The notes beneath the pieces are model-generated. The model was given only the letters and a program-made list of their open reading frames with translations. It made no database searches and had not been told where the DNA came from. From contig REAP01000066.1 of NCBI GenBank assembly GCA_004294385.1, positions 1-64,000 on the forward strand: a stretch of DNA of 64,000 bases, read 5' to 3'. This document shows positions 25,087-34,190 of this stretch, piece by piece (positions within the stretch are counted from its first letter, which is position 1; the number at the start of each line of letters is the position of its first letter). The position numbers and the translations under genes are program-made. This DNA is from Oscillatoriales cyanobacterium. GTDB taxonomy: Bacteria; Cyanobacteriota; Cyanobacteriia; Cyanobacteriales; Microcoleaceae.

Positions 25087-26484
25087 ATGTTAAATACCTC
25101 TGGGGGCGAATTTTTGCAACTATTGGCGATCGCAACACTAGCCCTGTACGTCGCAGCGAATCTAGGGGCTAATGATGTTGCCAACTCGATGGGAACATCG
25201 GTAGGCTCGAAAGCGCTAACTCTGCGACAGGCAATAATTGTTGCAGGGATACTGGAGTTTGCGGGCGCGGTGCTGTTCGGACAAGGGGTTTCCCAAACTC
25301 TAGCAACGGGAGTTGTGAATGCAGAAGCCTTCGCAGCCCAGCCGCAAGTATTTTTAATCGGGATGGTGTCAGTGTTGGCTGCTTGTGGTGTGTGGCTGCA
25401 AATCGCTACGAGTCGGGGTTTGCCGGTTTCTTCGTCTCATGCGGTTGTAGGCGCGATCGCAGGTTTTAGCTCGATCGCAGCGGGCATTGGTGCTGTTGAC
25501 TGGCAAACCATCGGCACTATTTCCCTGACTTGGCTGGCGACACCGGTAGCGAGTGGTGCTTTGGCCGCCCTATTTTATAGTTTAGTGAAGTATTCGATTC
25601 TCGATCGACCAGATCCTTTAGATCAGATGCGCGAGTGGATACCTTGGCTGAGTGCAGCTATGTTGAGCATATTTGGGATTCTTGTACTCCCCTCTGTGGT
25701 TGATGTTGCCTTGGTGCAGACTGGGGTTTTGGCTCAAATCTACGATCGATTTGGCTGGAATATTCCGGTGCATGATATTGCGATCGGGATTGGGGGTATT
25801 GGGGCGATCGTCCTTACCCACACTAGCTGGCGAAAATTAGCATCAGCAGGAACTCTCCAAGGGGGAATAACCCCATCCTACCCACCCCAAGGGGGGAATC
25901 AAGAAGCAAGAAAGCCCTTCGACTTCGCTCAGGGTACAAACTCTCCCAGTCCCCCTGTCCCCCCCTCTCTCATTGAGGAACAAATGGCGCGATTTCAAGT
26001 GATAAGTGCTTGTTTTGTGGCATTTGCTCACGGTTCCAATGATGTTGGTAATGCTGTTGCGCCTTTAGCTGCGATCGTCTATATCCGTCGCACAGGTTCC
26101 TTTCCCCTGAATGATTTCAGCGTTCCTTTGTGGATTTTAGTCCTCGGAGGTGTCGGAATAGTCATCGGTTTGGCTATCTGGGGCAAAAATGTGATTGCGA
26201 CAGTCGGCGAAGGCATCATTCAACTGCAACCCAGTGGCGGATTTTGTGCTGAATTAGCCACTGCTGCTACTGTCTTGTTAGCATCCCACTTGGGTTTGCC
26301 AGTTTCGACATCCCACGCTTTAGTCGGTGCGGTTGTCGGAGTCGGACTTGTCAAGGGTTGGCAATCTGTACGCTGGAATACTTTGGTGTCAATCGGTTCG
26401 GCTTGGTTGGTGACAATCCCGATCGCCGCAGGTTTGGCTGCGGTCATTTTCAGTATCGCGCGATCGATCAATTTTGGATTTTAG
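25087..26484 (+). CDS. Inorganic phosphate transporter, PiT family
   Basis: The 465-residue membrane protein has both PiT signatures: GANDVANSMGTSVGSKALT (about residues 24-42) and AHGSNDVGNAVAPLAAI in the second half, plus SSSHAVVGAIAGF and STSHALVGAVVGVG. It takes up phosphate with a cation. The central loop (about residues 255-300) holds a low-complexity insert coded by CCACCCCAAGGGGGGA-type sequence and a copy of CCCTTCGACTTCGCTCAGGG. The insert keeps the frame. There is no gene partner in the same direction. Confidence 0.9.
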   Translation: MLNTSGGEFLQLLAIATLALYVAANLGANDVANSMGTSVGSKALTLRQAIIVAGILEFAGAVLFGQGVSQTLATGVVNAEAFAAQPQVFLIGMVSVLAACGVWLQIATSRGLPVSSSHAVVGAIAGFSSIAAGIGAVDWQTIGTISLTWLATPVASGALAALFYSLVKYSILDRPDPLDQMREWIPWLSAAMLSIFGILVLPSVVDVALVQTGVLAQIYDRFGWNIPVHDIAIGIGGIGAIVLTHTSWRKLASAGTLQGGITPSYPPQGGNQEARKPFDFAQGTNSPSPPVPPSLIEEQMARFQVISACFVAFAHGSNDVGNAVAPLAAIVYIRRTGSFPLNDFSVPLWILVLGGVGIVIGLAIWGKNVIATVGEGIIQLQPSGGFCAELATAATVLLASHLGLPVSTSHALVGAVVGVGLVKGWQSVRWNTLVSIGSAWLVTIPIAAGLAAVIFSIARSINFGF

Positions 26485-26723
26485 ATTTTGGATTTTAGAT
26501 TGAAGAATTGATGCCACATATCAAACCGTCAACAGTCAACCGTCAACAGTCAACCGTCAACCGTCAACAGTCAACCGTCAACTGACTAATCCTGCTGATT
26601 ACCTCGGTTAGGATACTGTCGCAGTGGCAAAAGTTTCCAAGCCGCAGCATCGGCACCCCAGTTGCGAAAAATCTTCACAGATGCGAAGATTTTAGCGAAA
26701 CGCCAGTTGTAGTAACGTTTCCA
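26485..26723. repeat. Heptad STRRs downstream of the phosphate transporter
   Basis: GATTTTG units follow the stop directly, then AACAGTC/AACCGTC units run from about 26527 to 26583. No gene is seen. Confidence 0.75.
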
Positions 26724-27030
26724 TTGACATACTCACCGCCCTAAAAGTGCGGTGATTCTTGACGCTTCATCGACTGATGCTACGGTCATAGTCTTACTCT
26801 GTCTCTGCGTCCGTTTAGAGTCTCCCAATGCCCTAGGGCGACTTTTTACTCTGCTTCCAGGTTGGAGCTAACCATTGCCCTTATAGCCGTCTCTAAGTTT
26901 GCCCGCATCGTAGCTGTTTCAACGCGTCTTGGGCCTAGAAATCTTTTGAGTCTCGTTGTATTATACTAGGTTTTGCCAATAAAATCAGCAAGAATTAAAG
27001 CCGTCCTAAAAGGACGGGGCTTGTATCCCA
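26724..27030 (-). mobile_element. Internally deleted IS200/IS605-type element (PATE-like)
   Basis: Read on the minus strand, the left end has CCCCGTCC-TTTTA-GGACGG followed by CTTTAATT, like the left hairpin of the intact element at 15905. The right end has GAATCACCGCAC...GCGGTGAGTATGTCAA, like the right end GAATCCCCGTGCG...CGGGGAGTGTCAA. The roughly 250 bases between hold no transposase frame. This is the form of a palindrome-associated (PATE) derivative. The ends and the region that would encode omega RNA are kept. Confidence 0.65.
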
Positions 27031-27139
27031 AATTTTTGGTCAGCCATCTTTTAAATAAAGTGACTGAAAATTGTCAGCTAATTTGCAAAGATAGTTCAGA
27101 ATACGAAACGTACAGTTTAAAATTAGAGGTTATAGGTTA

Positions 27140-28909
27140 ATGGTACAAGACAACAAATACTCCCCAAAAGGCGATCCAGAGGATCCGAAATCCGCAGAAC
27201 AAGTTCTTAGCTCAGTGATTCAGGAACTGGATGCTTTGCATGAAAATGTCAAAGGCCAGCTAAATCAGGATATTACACGACTAAACACTGAAAAAAGTCA
27301 CCTGATTGAGGATATTGAAGGCCTCCGAGAGCAATATCGCAAATTGCAGTCTCAGCAAATGGAGTCTCTTTCTGGGCGATACATTCAGCAGCAGCAGTTG
27401 TGGCTGAAACAGTTGGCTCAGGTTTTGGCTCATAATCTGCAAGATTTGTTGGTGCAGCGGTTTAATGAACTTAGTGCTAATTCTGGACATTCTCTCAGTA
27501 GTCCAATTCCTAGTGGTGAGTTTCCGATACCGATGCCGCCAAGCAATTATGATGAACGGGCTTCTGAGTTGCTGGCTGCGCTGGATGACAGGATCGATCG
27601 CAGTTTCCAGATGCTACAACAAGATTTGAGCAGCTATGAAAGTGAATTGTCCCTGCGCCTAAACAATATGCAAACCTTGGAACGACAAGGGGAAGAATTG
27701 TTACAAAATCTGGTCAACCGCATCAGGGAAGAATTGGAAGAGGAAGAAGCTTATCTTGACAATCCTTTTGATGCAGAAGATTCCTATCCAGAGGAATTAA
27801 CTAATTCTGTCCGTCCACAAATTATGCCTGCTACGGCTGTGGAACGCCCGGAAGCAGTTCCGCAAACCCGTCCGATACAGCCTCCTGCCACAGCGACTAA
27901 AGCACCTTCTCAAATGCAGGCAGGTTTGGTGCTAGCTTTGTCTTCAGCGGTGGTGTTGTCGATATTTAATGTTTGTTTGAGAATTCTGATTAAGAGCAGC
28001 AATCCTCGCGTTATTTTAGGCTTGTTTGAAGTGCCGGGGGTGGTGACTCCGGGCTTTGGAAATTCTTTGTTGATTTTGTTGATGCGGTTGCTCGTGGTGA
28101 TGGCTTTGATGCCTTTCTTGGCGACATTTCTTTATCCTTCTGTATGGAAAGATATTAGGCGGTTGTTCCAGTCGGGCGATCGCGTTTTGTGGAGCAAGGT
28201 TTTAGGAAGTGCATTTTTTCTGTTTTTGTCTCAGGTTTTGATCTATTTGGCGATCGGCAATATTCCGGCTGGCATTGCGATTACAATTTTCTTTATTTAT
28301 CCGATCATCACCGTACTTGGTTCTTGGGTATTGTTTGGTGCTCGCCCCAGCCAAGTCGGACTGTTGGCGATTTGCGGGATTACCGCAGGTTTGATTTTGG
28401 CTGGGTGGCCTAGTTTTGCGGCTCCGGCTCCCGACGGTGGGAATGTGGGAGTGGGAGTGACAGCCGCACTTGCTTCTGGGATTACTTTTGCCGGTTATGT
28501 ATTGCTGACGCAAATGGCTGCTGGTAAGCTACACCCAATTCCTTTTAGTTTAGTTAATTTCGCCGCGATTTTTGTGTTTTCTGCCCTAAGTTTGTGGGTG
28601 CCGTTGTCACAAAATTTGGCTCCTCAGATCGATCAAAATGTTTGGCCTGGTTTGATTGTTGCAGGTATAGTTTTAGGGGTACTGACGCTGTTTAGCTATC
28701 TCTTGAATAATTTTGCCATCCGGTATGCAGGGGCAGCCTTAGCATCAGTAATTGGCACTTTGGGGCCGGCAATGACGGCACTTTTTGGGTTTGTGATTAT
28801 TAATGAGAAGTTACAGCCTGTAGCAATTCTCGGCATGGCTGTGGTGACATTGAGTGTGGCTGCTATGAGTGTGGAACGGATGGTAACTCCTCAAAAGAAA
28901 GCTACTTGA
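27140..28909 (+). CDS. EamA-family transporter with long coiled-coil N-terminal region
   Basis: The first 255 residues are soluble and highly charged. They have heptad-like helices (LDALHENVKGQLNQDITRL; SHLIEDIEGLREQYRKLQSQ) and a region ending in an acidic and Pro-rich linker. From about residue 260 there are ten hydrophobic segments making two EamA repeats, for example GLVLALSSAVVLSIFNVCLR and LSQVLIYLAIGNIPAGIAI, ending VVTLSVAAMSVER. Plain EamA proteins have about 300 residues, so the N-terminal half is an added domain. It could be a scaffold or sensor part. The transported substrate is unknown. Confidence 0.82.
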   Translation: MVQDNKYSPKGDPEDPKSAEQVLSSVIQELDALHENVKGQLNQDITRLNTEKSHLIEDIEGLREQYRKLQSQQMESLSGRYIQQQQLWLKQLAQVLAHNLQDLLVQRFNELSANSGHSLSSPIPSGEFPIPMPPSNYDERASELLAALDDRIDRSFQMLQQDLSSYESELSLRLNNMQTLERQGEELLQNLVNRIREELEEEEAYLDNPFDAEDSYPEELTNSVRPQIMPATAVERPEAVPQTRPIQPPATATKAPSQMQAGLVLALSSAVVLSIFNVCLRILIKSSNPRVILGLFEVPGVVTPGFGNSLLILLMRLLVVMALMPFLATFLYPSVWKDIRRLFQSGDRVLWSKVLGSAFFLFLSQVLIYLAIGNIPAGIAITIFFIYPIITVLGSWVLFGARPSQVGLLAICGITAGLILAGWPSFAAPAPDGGNVGVGVTAALASGITFAGYVLLTQMAAGKLHPIPFSLVNFAAIFVFSALSLWVPLSQNLAPQIDQNVWPGLIVAGIVLGVLTLFSYLLNNFAIRYAGAALASVIGTLGPAMTALFGFVIINEKLQPVAILGMAVVTLSVAAMSVERMVTPQKKAT

Positions 28910-29105
28910 TATCAAATCTATTAGCATCGGAATGGTAAATTTGATTCAACTGTTCACTGTTATAGTAACCGCCAAGATGGTTAGGAAAGTTTTGGTCACT
29001 GAGCGTAGTCGAAGTGTCCATATAAACTTGGCGACTGTATAGCTGTTAACTGTTAACTGTTAACTGTCAACCGTCAATATCATTCCGGTGCAACTAGAAT
29101 TGAGA

Positions 29106-29522
29106 TCAATCACCGCTGATATGAACCACGAGTTCCCGTGTTTGGCCTCGCTGACGATGTTCCCACAGGTAAATTCCCTGCCAAGTTCCTAATAGCAGCC
29201 TATTATGTGCGATCGGGATTTGTTCGGAAGTATGAGTCAACGCAGTCCGAATGTGAGCGGGCATATCATCTGGGCCTTCTGCATCATGAATATACGTTGC
29301 ACTCTCCGGTACGAGTTTAGCTAAAAAGTTAGCTAAGTCCTTCAGTACATCGGGATCAGCATTTTCTTGAATCAGCAAACTGGCAGAAGTGTGACGCAAA
29401 AATAAGGTACAAAGTCCTGTGTTAATGCCAGAATTTGTTACCACATTTTCTACCTGATCGGTAATCTTACACAAAGATTTTCCAGTAGTTTTAATTTTTA
29501 ATATCTGTTGGTAATGAGTCAT
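29106..29522 (-). CDS. YjbQ/UPF0047-family protein
   Basis: The 138-residue protein matches the UPF0047 family: SGINTGLCTLFLRHTSASLL with its conserved His, then NADPDVLKDL, HIRTALTHTSEQIPI and a closing RQRGQTRELVVHISGD. Bacterial YjbQ has been given thiamine phosphate synthase activity in vitro, but the main role is open. It is complete and stands alone. Confidence 0.88.
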   Translation of the reverse strand: MTHYQQILKIKTTGKSLCKITDQVENVVTNSGINTGLCTLFLRHTSASLLIQENADPDVLKDLANFLAKLVPESATYIHDAEGPDDMPAHIRTALTHTSEQIPIAHNRLLLGTWQGIYLWEHRQRGQTRELVVHISGD

Positions 29523-29580
29523 GAGATTTTAGATTTTAGATTTTGGATTTTAGATTTTCAAAGAAATTAGGAGACGGCAG

Positions 29581-29760
29581 TGCCCATAGGTGTCAACTTA
29601 AGGTACAACCAATAGTCCGACAGGGGTTTCAACCCCTGTCTAATAGCTAAAGTCCTCTAAAAGAGGACGGCAGGAGTTGAACATTCTTCTCTTCAGTCAA
29701 GAGAGAGAGGACTTTAGCTTTGAGACAGGGCTTTCAGGCTTAAGTTGACACCAATGGGCA
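29581..29760. mobile_element. Multi-hairpin element with terminal inverted repeats, copy 1 (180 bp)
   Basis: The ends TGCCCATAGGTGTCAACTTA (continuing AG) and the complement CTTAAGTTGACACCAATGGG (continuing CA) form 22-bp terminal inverted repeats with one mismatch. Inside are the palindromes ACAGGGGTTTCAACCCCTGT and AGTCCTCTAAAAGAGGAC. Other copies lie at 33946 and 47902, and a half copy ends at 44633. No coding frame is present. It resembles a MITE, but with several stem-loops. Confidence 0.75.
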
Positions 29761-29803
29761 GTGCCGTGTCCCTACGATATTATTTTGGGTAGGGACACGG
29801 CAT
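29761..29803. terminator. Hairpin downstream of the glycosyltransferase gene
   Basis: GTGCCGTGTCCCTAC (29761-29775) pairs with GTAGGGACACGGCA near 29790-29803 around a loop of about 14 bases. It lies just downstream of the minus-strand glycosyltransferase stop. The stem sequence is also a dispersed repeat and recurs beside the other copies of the multi-hairpin element. Confidence 0.55.
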
Positions 29804-29814
29804 TGCCTTGGACT

Positions 29815-30921
29815 CTATATCATATTAAAATAATCTACAACAGCTTGAGCGATCGCCTCCGTACCATTTATCGCCAATTTATCCGACAAACGTGGCGGAT
29901 TCATTGGTTTTAGCAAAAATTCCCAATCACCCTCAAAAAACTCTCCAGCCGTCACAATTTGATGAGATCCATAATTTTGAATCCCTTCCAGTAAAATCTG
30001 AGCTTCTGCGAAACCTTCTCTCATGATCGAAACAACAGGTATTTCCAAACGCAAAGCTTCCGAAAAAGTGCTATACCCCGGTTTGGAAATCAATCGTCCG
30101 CAGACAGGCATCACATCAACGGGACGCGGTAAAATGGGGAAAGATTTGGCAAACTCCTGACTCTTGACTCTAATCAAATTTGGCAAATCAGGAGCTGCTG
30201 CATCAAAAGTGATAAACTGGCGATCGCTAAATTTGTGCAAATTGTGATAAGGGATATCCTCCAAACCCAGTCCACCAAAAGTCAGCAACACAGTTTTTTC
30301 TGGCGGCGTTTCGATTCTGAACACTTCCCTAATTTGCTCCTCACTATACCGAGGATTACCGCCAGTCAAACCAACATCTTCTATATTTGGAAAAAATGAC
30401 ATCGATTCGTGTAAAGGCAGACGAAAAAGCCGATCGCACATTCCGAAACATTCACCAATCCAATCCACTATTTCGTCAAACTCGCCGCCCCAATCACGAT
30501 AGATAAAATCCCAACCAAAATTGCTCATCATCCAGCAAGGAACACCAGCAGCCTTAGCAATTTTTGTCATCAGAGGAGGAATATCTGCCAGTACCAAATC
30601 CACCCGATTTTGTTTGATAAAATTAACTTCGCTAGCAATTAGGGAATTTTGCTTTTGTCGAATTTCCTGCAATTTTTCCAGTGTCGCGTCTAAATCCATA
30701 GTTAAACTGTCAGACTGGACAACACCAACATCAAAAGCGCGGGGACGGAGAATGAAATCACCTGTGATATAAGATTCTAGCAACCAACGGGGTGCTGTTG
30801 TCGCTATTATTAATAAGATTTCTGGGTTTAATTCTTGAATTTTTGCTGCTACTGATGAAACTCGGACGGCGTGGCCGAATCCATGATTGGTGATGGCAAT
30901 ATATAATGTTGGTCGAGACAT
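29815..30921 (-). CDS. GT-B-type glycosyltransferase-like protein
   Basis: The start at 30921 ([20 protein letters not shown]) was chosen because the longer frame only adds codons of a 7-bp repeat run. The 368-residue protein has the N-terminal Rossmann half with the GFGHAVR glycine loop and [20 protein letters not shown], and the second half with [10 protein letters not shown] and the acceptor/nucleotide-binding segment [19 protein letters not shown], as in MurG- and UGT-like enzymes and the arabinokinase N-terminal part. The sugar and acceptor are unknown. Confidence 0.78.
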   Translation of the reverse strand: MSRPTLYIAITNHGFGHAVRVSSVAAKIQELNPEILLIIATTAPRWLLESYITGDFILRPRAFDVGVVQSDSLTMDLDATLEKLQEIRQKQNSLIASEVNFIKQNRVDLVLADIPPLMTKIAKAAGVPCWMMSNFGWDFIYRDWGGEFDEIVDWIGECFGMCDRLFRLPLHESMSFFPNIEDVGLTGGNPRYSEEQIREVFRIETPPEKTVLLTFGGLGLEDIPYHNLHKFSDRQFITFDAAAPDLPNLIRVKSQEFAKSFPILPRPVDVMPVCGRLISKPGYSTFSEALRLEIPVVSIMREGFAEAQILLEGIQNYGSHQIVTAGEFFEGDWEFLLKPMNPPRLSDKLAINGTEAIAQAVVDYFNMI

Positions 30922-31018
30922 TGTTATTGGGAATTGGGAATTGGGAATTGGGAATTGGGAATTGGGAATTGGGAATTGGGAATTGGGAATTGGGAATTGG
31001 GAATTGGGCGTCGGGAAT
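30922..31018. repeat. Heptad STRR (GGGAATT)n
   Basis: About 12 direct copies of GGGAATT lie just upstream of the glycosyltransferase start, between its ATG and the cheR remnant. Slippage in this run would change the promoter spacing of the gene. Confidence 0.9.
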
Positions 31019-31063
31019 TGGTGGCCCTTGACAAACAACAATAACTAACAAATAACAAATAAC

Positions 31064-31243
31064 TTGCGAAATGTCTTCATATATTTTGATATTCAGACTA
31101 AGAAATCTATCTTAGCAAGAGTGCGACAAGTGTTGCGTCCCAACGGCTACTTATTTTTGGGCGGAGGGGAAACAACCGTTAATCTTGACAGCGCCTTGAG
31201 CCGGTACAATTTGAAAAGGGCGTTTGTTACCGATCGCGGGTGA
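31064..31243 (+). pseudogene. CheR-type methyltransferase remnant (C-terminal fragment)
   Basis: The frame reads LRNVFIYFDIQTKKSILARV, then RQVLRPNGYLFLGGGETTVN before a stop. This is the last part of a CheR chemotaxis receptor methyltransferase (RNVxIYFD ... VLxPxGYLFLGxxET). The SAM-binding N-terminal two thirds are gone, replaced upstream by the GGGAATT repeat run. About 59 codons remain and the fragment cannot be active. Confidence 0.75.
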
Positions 31244-31453
31244 CAACTTAACCTCAATCAGTGTATATTTGTGTCGGACGGCAACCACACCTCGACTATT
31301 CGGCTATCCTCATTGTCGGCATATCATCAGCAGCGATAAATTAGATTGTAGGAAATACACAAAAATTTACATATATAATTTGTGTAATGTTCCAAAATCG
31401 CTCCTCACCAGCAGCGATACAGCCCTCGCCAACTCAGTAGGATGGTTAAAAAT
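31244..31453. other. Spacer upstream of clpC
   Basis: These 210 bases hold the clpC promoter region. I see no clear hairpin or gene. A -10-like TATAAT lies at 31374-31379. Confidence 0.35.
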
Positions 31454-33919
31454 ATGTTTGAACGCTTTACAGAACAAGCCATTAAAGCAATAATGCTAGC
31501 CCAAGAGGAAGCGCGTCGCCTCGGCCACAATTTTGTGGGCACTGAGCAAATCCTCTTGGGACTTGTGGGCGAAGGCACTGGCATCGCTGCAAAAGTCTTA
31601 CTGGAAATGGGCCTCAACTTGAAAGAGGCGCGCAATGAAATCGAAAATATCATCGGTAGGGGATCGGGTTTTCTACCGCCTGAAATTCCGTTTACGCCTC
31701 GCGTTAAGCGGATTTTTGAGACGGCGCTGAATGAAGCGCGGCAGTTGGGCCACAATTACATCGGCACTGAACATATCTTGTTGGGACTGATTCAGGATGA
31801 TGAAGGTGTCGCCGCGAAGGTGCTCCAAAACTTGGGGATCGATCGATCCAGAGTCCGCACCCAGGTAATTCGTGCAGTGGGAGAAGTGGCTGCGGTTTCT
31901 GGAGGCCGTCAAAGTACCGATCGCAAAATCCCGACTTTAGAAGAATTCGGCACAAACCTCACGAAGTTAGCCGCCGAAGGTAAACTCGATCCAGTCGTGG
32001 GCCGCGAAAACGAAATCGAACGCGTGATCCAAGTGCTCGGACGTCGCACCAAGAATAACCCCGTGCTAGTCGGCGAACCGGGAGTAGGCAAAACTGCCCT
32101 CGCCGAAGGACTAGCCCAACGGATTGTCAACAGAAATGTCCCGGATATTTTGGAAGACAAACAAGTAATCAGCCTCGATATGGGTTCGCTGATTGCAGGG
32201 ACAAAATTCCGTGGCGAATTTGAAGAACGCCTGACGAAAATCATGGCGGAAATTCGCGCCGCAGGCAACATCATTCTGGTAATTGATGAAATTCATACCT
32301 TAGTTGGTGCAGGAGCTATTCAAGGCAGCATGGATGCCTCCAATATGCTTAAACCAGCACTTGCCAGAGGCGAATTGCAGTGTGTCGGAGCAACTACACT
32401 TGATGAATATCGGAAGTATATCGAACGCGATGCAGCCCTAGAACGGCGTTTCCAACCGATAAAAGTTGGCGAACCGAGTGTGGCTGAAACGATCGAAATA
32501 TTGTATGGTTTGCGATCGGCTTACGAACAACATCACAAATTGACGATTTCCGATGCAGCCTTAGAAGCAGCGGCTACACTGTCAGACAGATACATTAACG
32601 ATCGATTTTTGCCCGACAAGGCGATCGACTTAATTGACGAAGCAGGTTCCCGCGTTCATGTGCTGAATTCGCAAACCCCGCCAGAAGTTAAAGAACTCAA
32701 AAAGCAACTGCCGGCTGTTAGCAAAGAAAAGGATATCGCTGTTCGGGAACAAGATTTCGAGAAAGCTAGCAAATTGCGCGATCGCGAATTAGCAATTGAA
32801 GCCGAAATCGCCGAAGCCACAATCAACAAAAGCCAAATCAGAATCTCTCCCATCGTCACCGAAGAAGATATTGCCCACATCGTGGCTAATTGGACGGGAG
32901 TACCAGTCAGCAAACTGACAGAATCGGAATCGGAATTGCTGCTGCACATGGAAGACACTTTGCACCAGCGTTTAATCGGTCAAGAAGAAGCTGTCACCGC
33001 AGTTTCTAAGGCCATCCGTCGCGCGCGGGTAGGGTTGAAAAATCCGAATCGCCCGATCGCCAGTTTCATCTTTTCCGGCCCCACAGGCGTCGGTAAAACG
33101 GAACTAACAAAAGCTTTAGCAGCCTATTTCTTCGGTTCCGAAGAAGCGATGATTCGGTTAGATATGTCCGAGTATATGGAACGCCACACGGTTTCCAAAC
33201 TTATCGGTTCGCCTCCGGGTTACGTGGGCTATGACGAAGGCGGCCAACTAACAGAAGCAGTTCGTCGTCGTCCTTACACAGTAGTCTTGTTCGACGAAAT
33301 CGAAAAAGCTCACCCGGATGTCTTCAACATGATGCTGCAAATCTTAGAAGACGGCCGATTGACTGATGCCAAAGGTCGGACAGTTGACTTTAAGAATACG
33401 CTGCTGATTATGACTTCCAACCTCGGTTCGCGAGTGATTGAAAAAGGCGGCGGTGGTCTCGGTTTTGAGTTTACTGAAGATGCCGCCGATGGTCAATACA
33501 ACCGCGTTCGGAACTTGGTAAACGAAGAACTGAAACAGTTTTTCCGTCCCGAATTCCTCAACCGCTTGGATGAAATTATCGTCTTCCGCCAGTTGAATAA
33601 GGGAGAAGTTAAGCAGATTGCTGACATCATGTTGCAGCAGTTGTTCACCCGCTTAACGGAACAGGATATTACCTTGTCTGTGACAGAAGCATTCAAGGAA
33701 CTGTTAGTTAAAGAAGGCTACAATCCCAGTTATGGTGCCCGACCTTTGCGACGCGCAATTATGCGATTGCTGGAAGATGTACTGGCTGAGGAAATGTTGT
33801 CTGGTAAGCTGAAAGAAGGCCAAAGTGCGATCGTGGATGTGGATGAAAACGGTGTGGTGAAGGTATTACCCGGTGATTCATCGGAACCCAAATTACCTGA
33901 ACTCGCTTTGAGTGTTTAA
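31454..33919 (+). CDS. clpC: ATP-dependent Clp protease ATP-binding subunit ClpC
   Basis: The start at 31454 gives [20 protein letters not shown], the family N-terminus, with AGGATGG as binding site; an ATG at 31442 is the other choice. The 821 residues show two N-terminal Clp repeats ([14 protein letters not shown] and [14 protein letters not shown]), the first AAA+ module with GEPGVGKTA and [12 protein letters not shown], a UVR segment near residue 430, and the second module with [15 protein letters not shown] and [14 protein letters not shown]. The C-terminal pore and ClpP-docking region is present. It unfolds proteins for ClpP in the stroma-like cytosol. It is complete. Confidence 0.95.
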   Translation: MFERFTEQAIKAIMLAQEEARRLGHNFVGTEQILLGLVGEGTGIAAKVLLEMGLNLKEARNEIENIIGRGSGFLPPEIPFTPRVKRIFETALNEARQLGHNYIGTEHILLGLIQDDEGVAAKVLQNLGIDRSRVRTQVIRAVGEVAAVSGGRQSTDRKIPTLEEFGTNLTKLAAEGKLDPVVGRENEIERVIQVLGRRTKNNPVLVGEPGVGKTALAEGLAQRIVNRNVPDILEDKQVISLDMGSLIAGTKFRGEFEERLTKIMAEIRAAGNIILVIDEIHTLVGAGAIQGSMDASNMLKPALARGELQCVGATTLDEYRKYIERDAALERRFQPIKVGEPSVAETIEILYGLRSAYEQHHKLTISDAALEAAATLSDRYINDRFLPDKAIDLIDEAGSRVHVLNSQTPPEVKELKKQLPAVSKEKDIAVREQDFEKASKLRDRELAIEAEIAEATINKSQIRISPIVTEEDIAHIVANWTGVPVSKLTESESELLLHMEDTLHQRLIGQEEAVTAVSKAIRRARVGLKNPNRPIASFIFSGPTGVGKTELTKALAAYFFGSEEAMIRLDMSEYMERHTVSKLIGSPPGYVGYDEGGQLTEAVRRRPYTVVLFDEIEKAHPDVFNMMLQILEDGRLTDAKGRTVDFKNTLLIMTSNLGSRVIEKGGGGLGFEFTEDAADGQYNRVRNLVNEELKQFFRPEFLNRLDEIIVFRQLNKGEVKQIADIMLQQLFTRLTEQDITLSVTEAFKELLVKEGYNPSYGARPLRRAIMRLLEDVLAEEMLSGKLKEGQSAIVDVDENGVVKVLPGDSSEPKLPELALSV

Positions 33920-33945
33920 TCGAGGAAAAAGCAAGGACACAGCAG

Positions 33946-34169
33946 TGCTCATTAGTGTCAACTTAAGCTGTCAGCCCGCCAAGTCCGTTAGTGGGTTCAC
34001 GAGTCCGACAGGGGTTGAAACCCCTGTCTAATAGCAAAAGTCCTCGGTCGAGGACTAATGAGTTGAAAATTCTTCTCTTCAGTCCTCTTTGAGAGGACTT
34101 TCGCTTTGAGACGGGGGTTTCAACCCCCGGCGGACTATCGGTTGTACCTTAAGTTGATACTAATGGGCA
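33946..34169. mobile_element. Multi-hairpin element with terminal inverted repeats, copy 2 (224 bp)
   Basis: The ends TGCTCATTAGTGTCAACTTA (33946 on) and the complement ending TGATACTAATGGGCA pair as terminal inverted repeats. The inner stems are ACAGGGGTTGAAACCCCTGT and AGTCCTCGGTCGAGGACT. The second differs from copy 1 by a matched change in both arms (T/A to G/C), so the pairing is kept. It lies between the convergent clpC and moeB genes. Confidence 0.75.
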
Positions 34170-34190
34170 CTGCCGTCTCCTAATTTCGAG

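Noticed and set aside
30922..31041. N-terminal extension of the glycosyltransferase
   Set aside because: The extra 40 residues are FPIPNSQ units coded by the repeat run. The fold begins at MSRPTLYIA.
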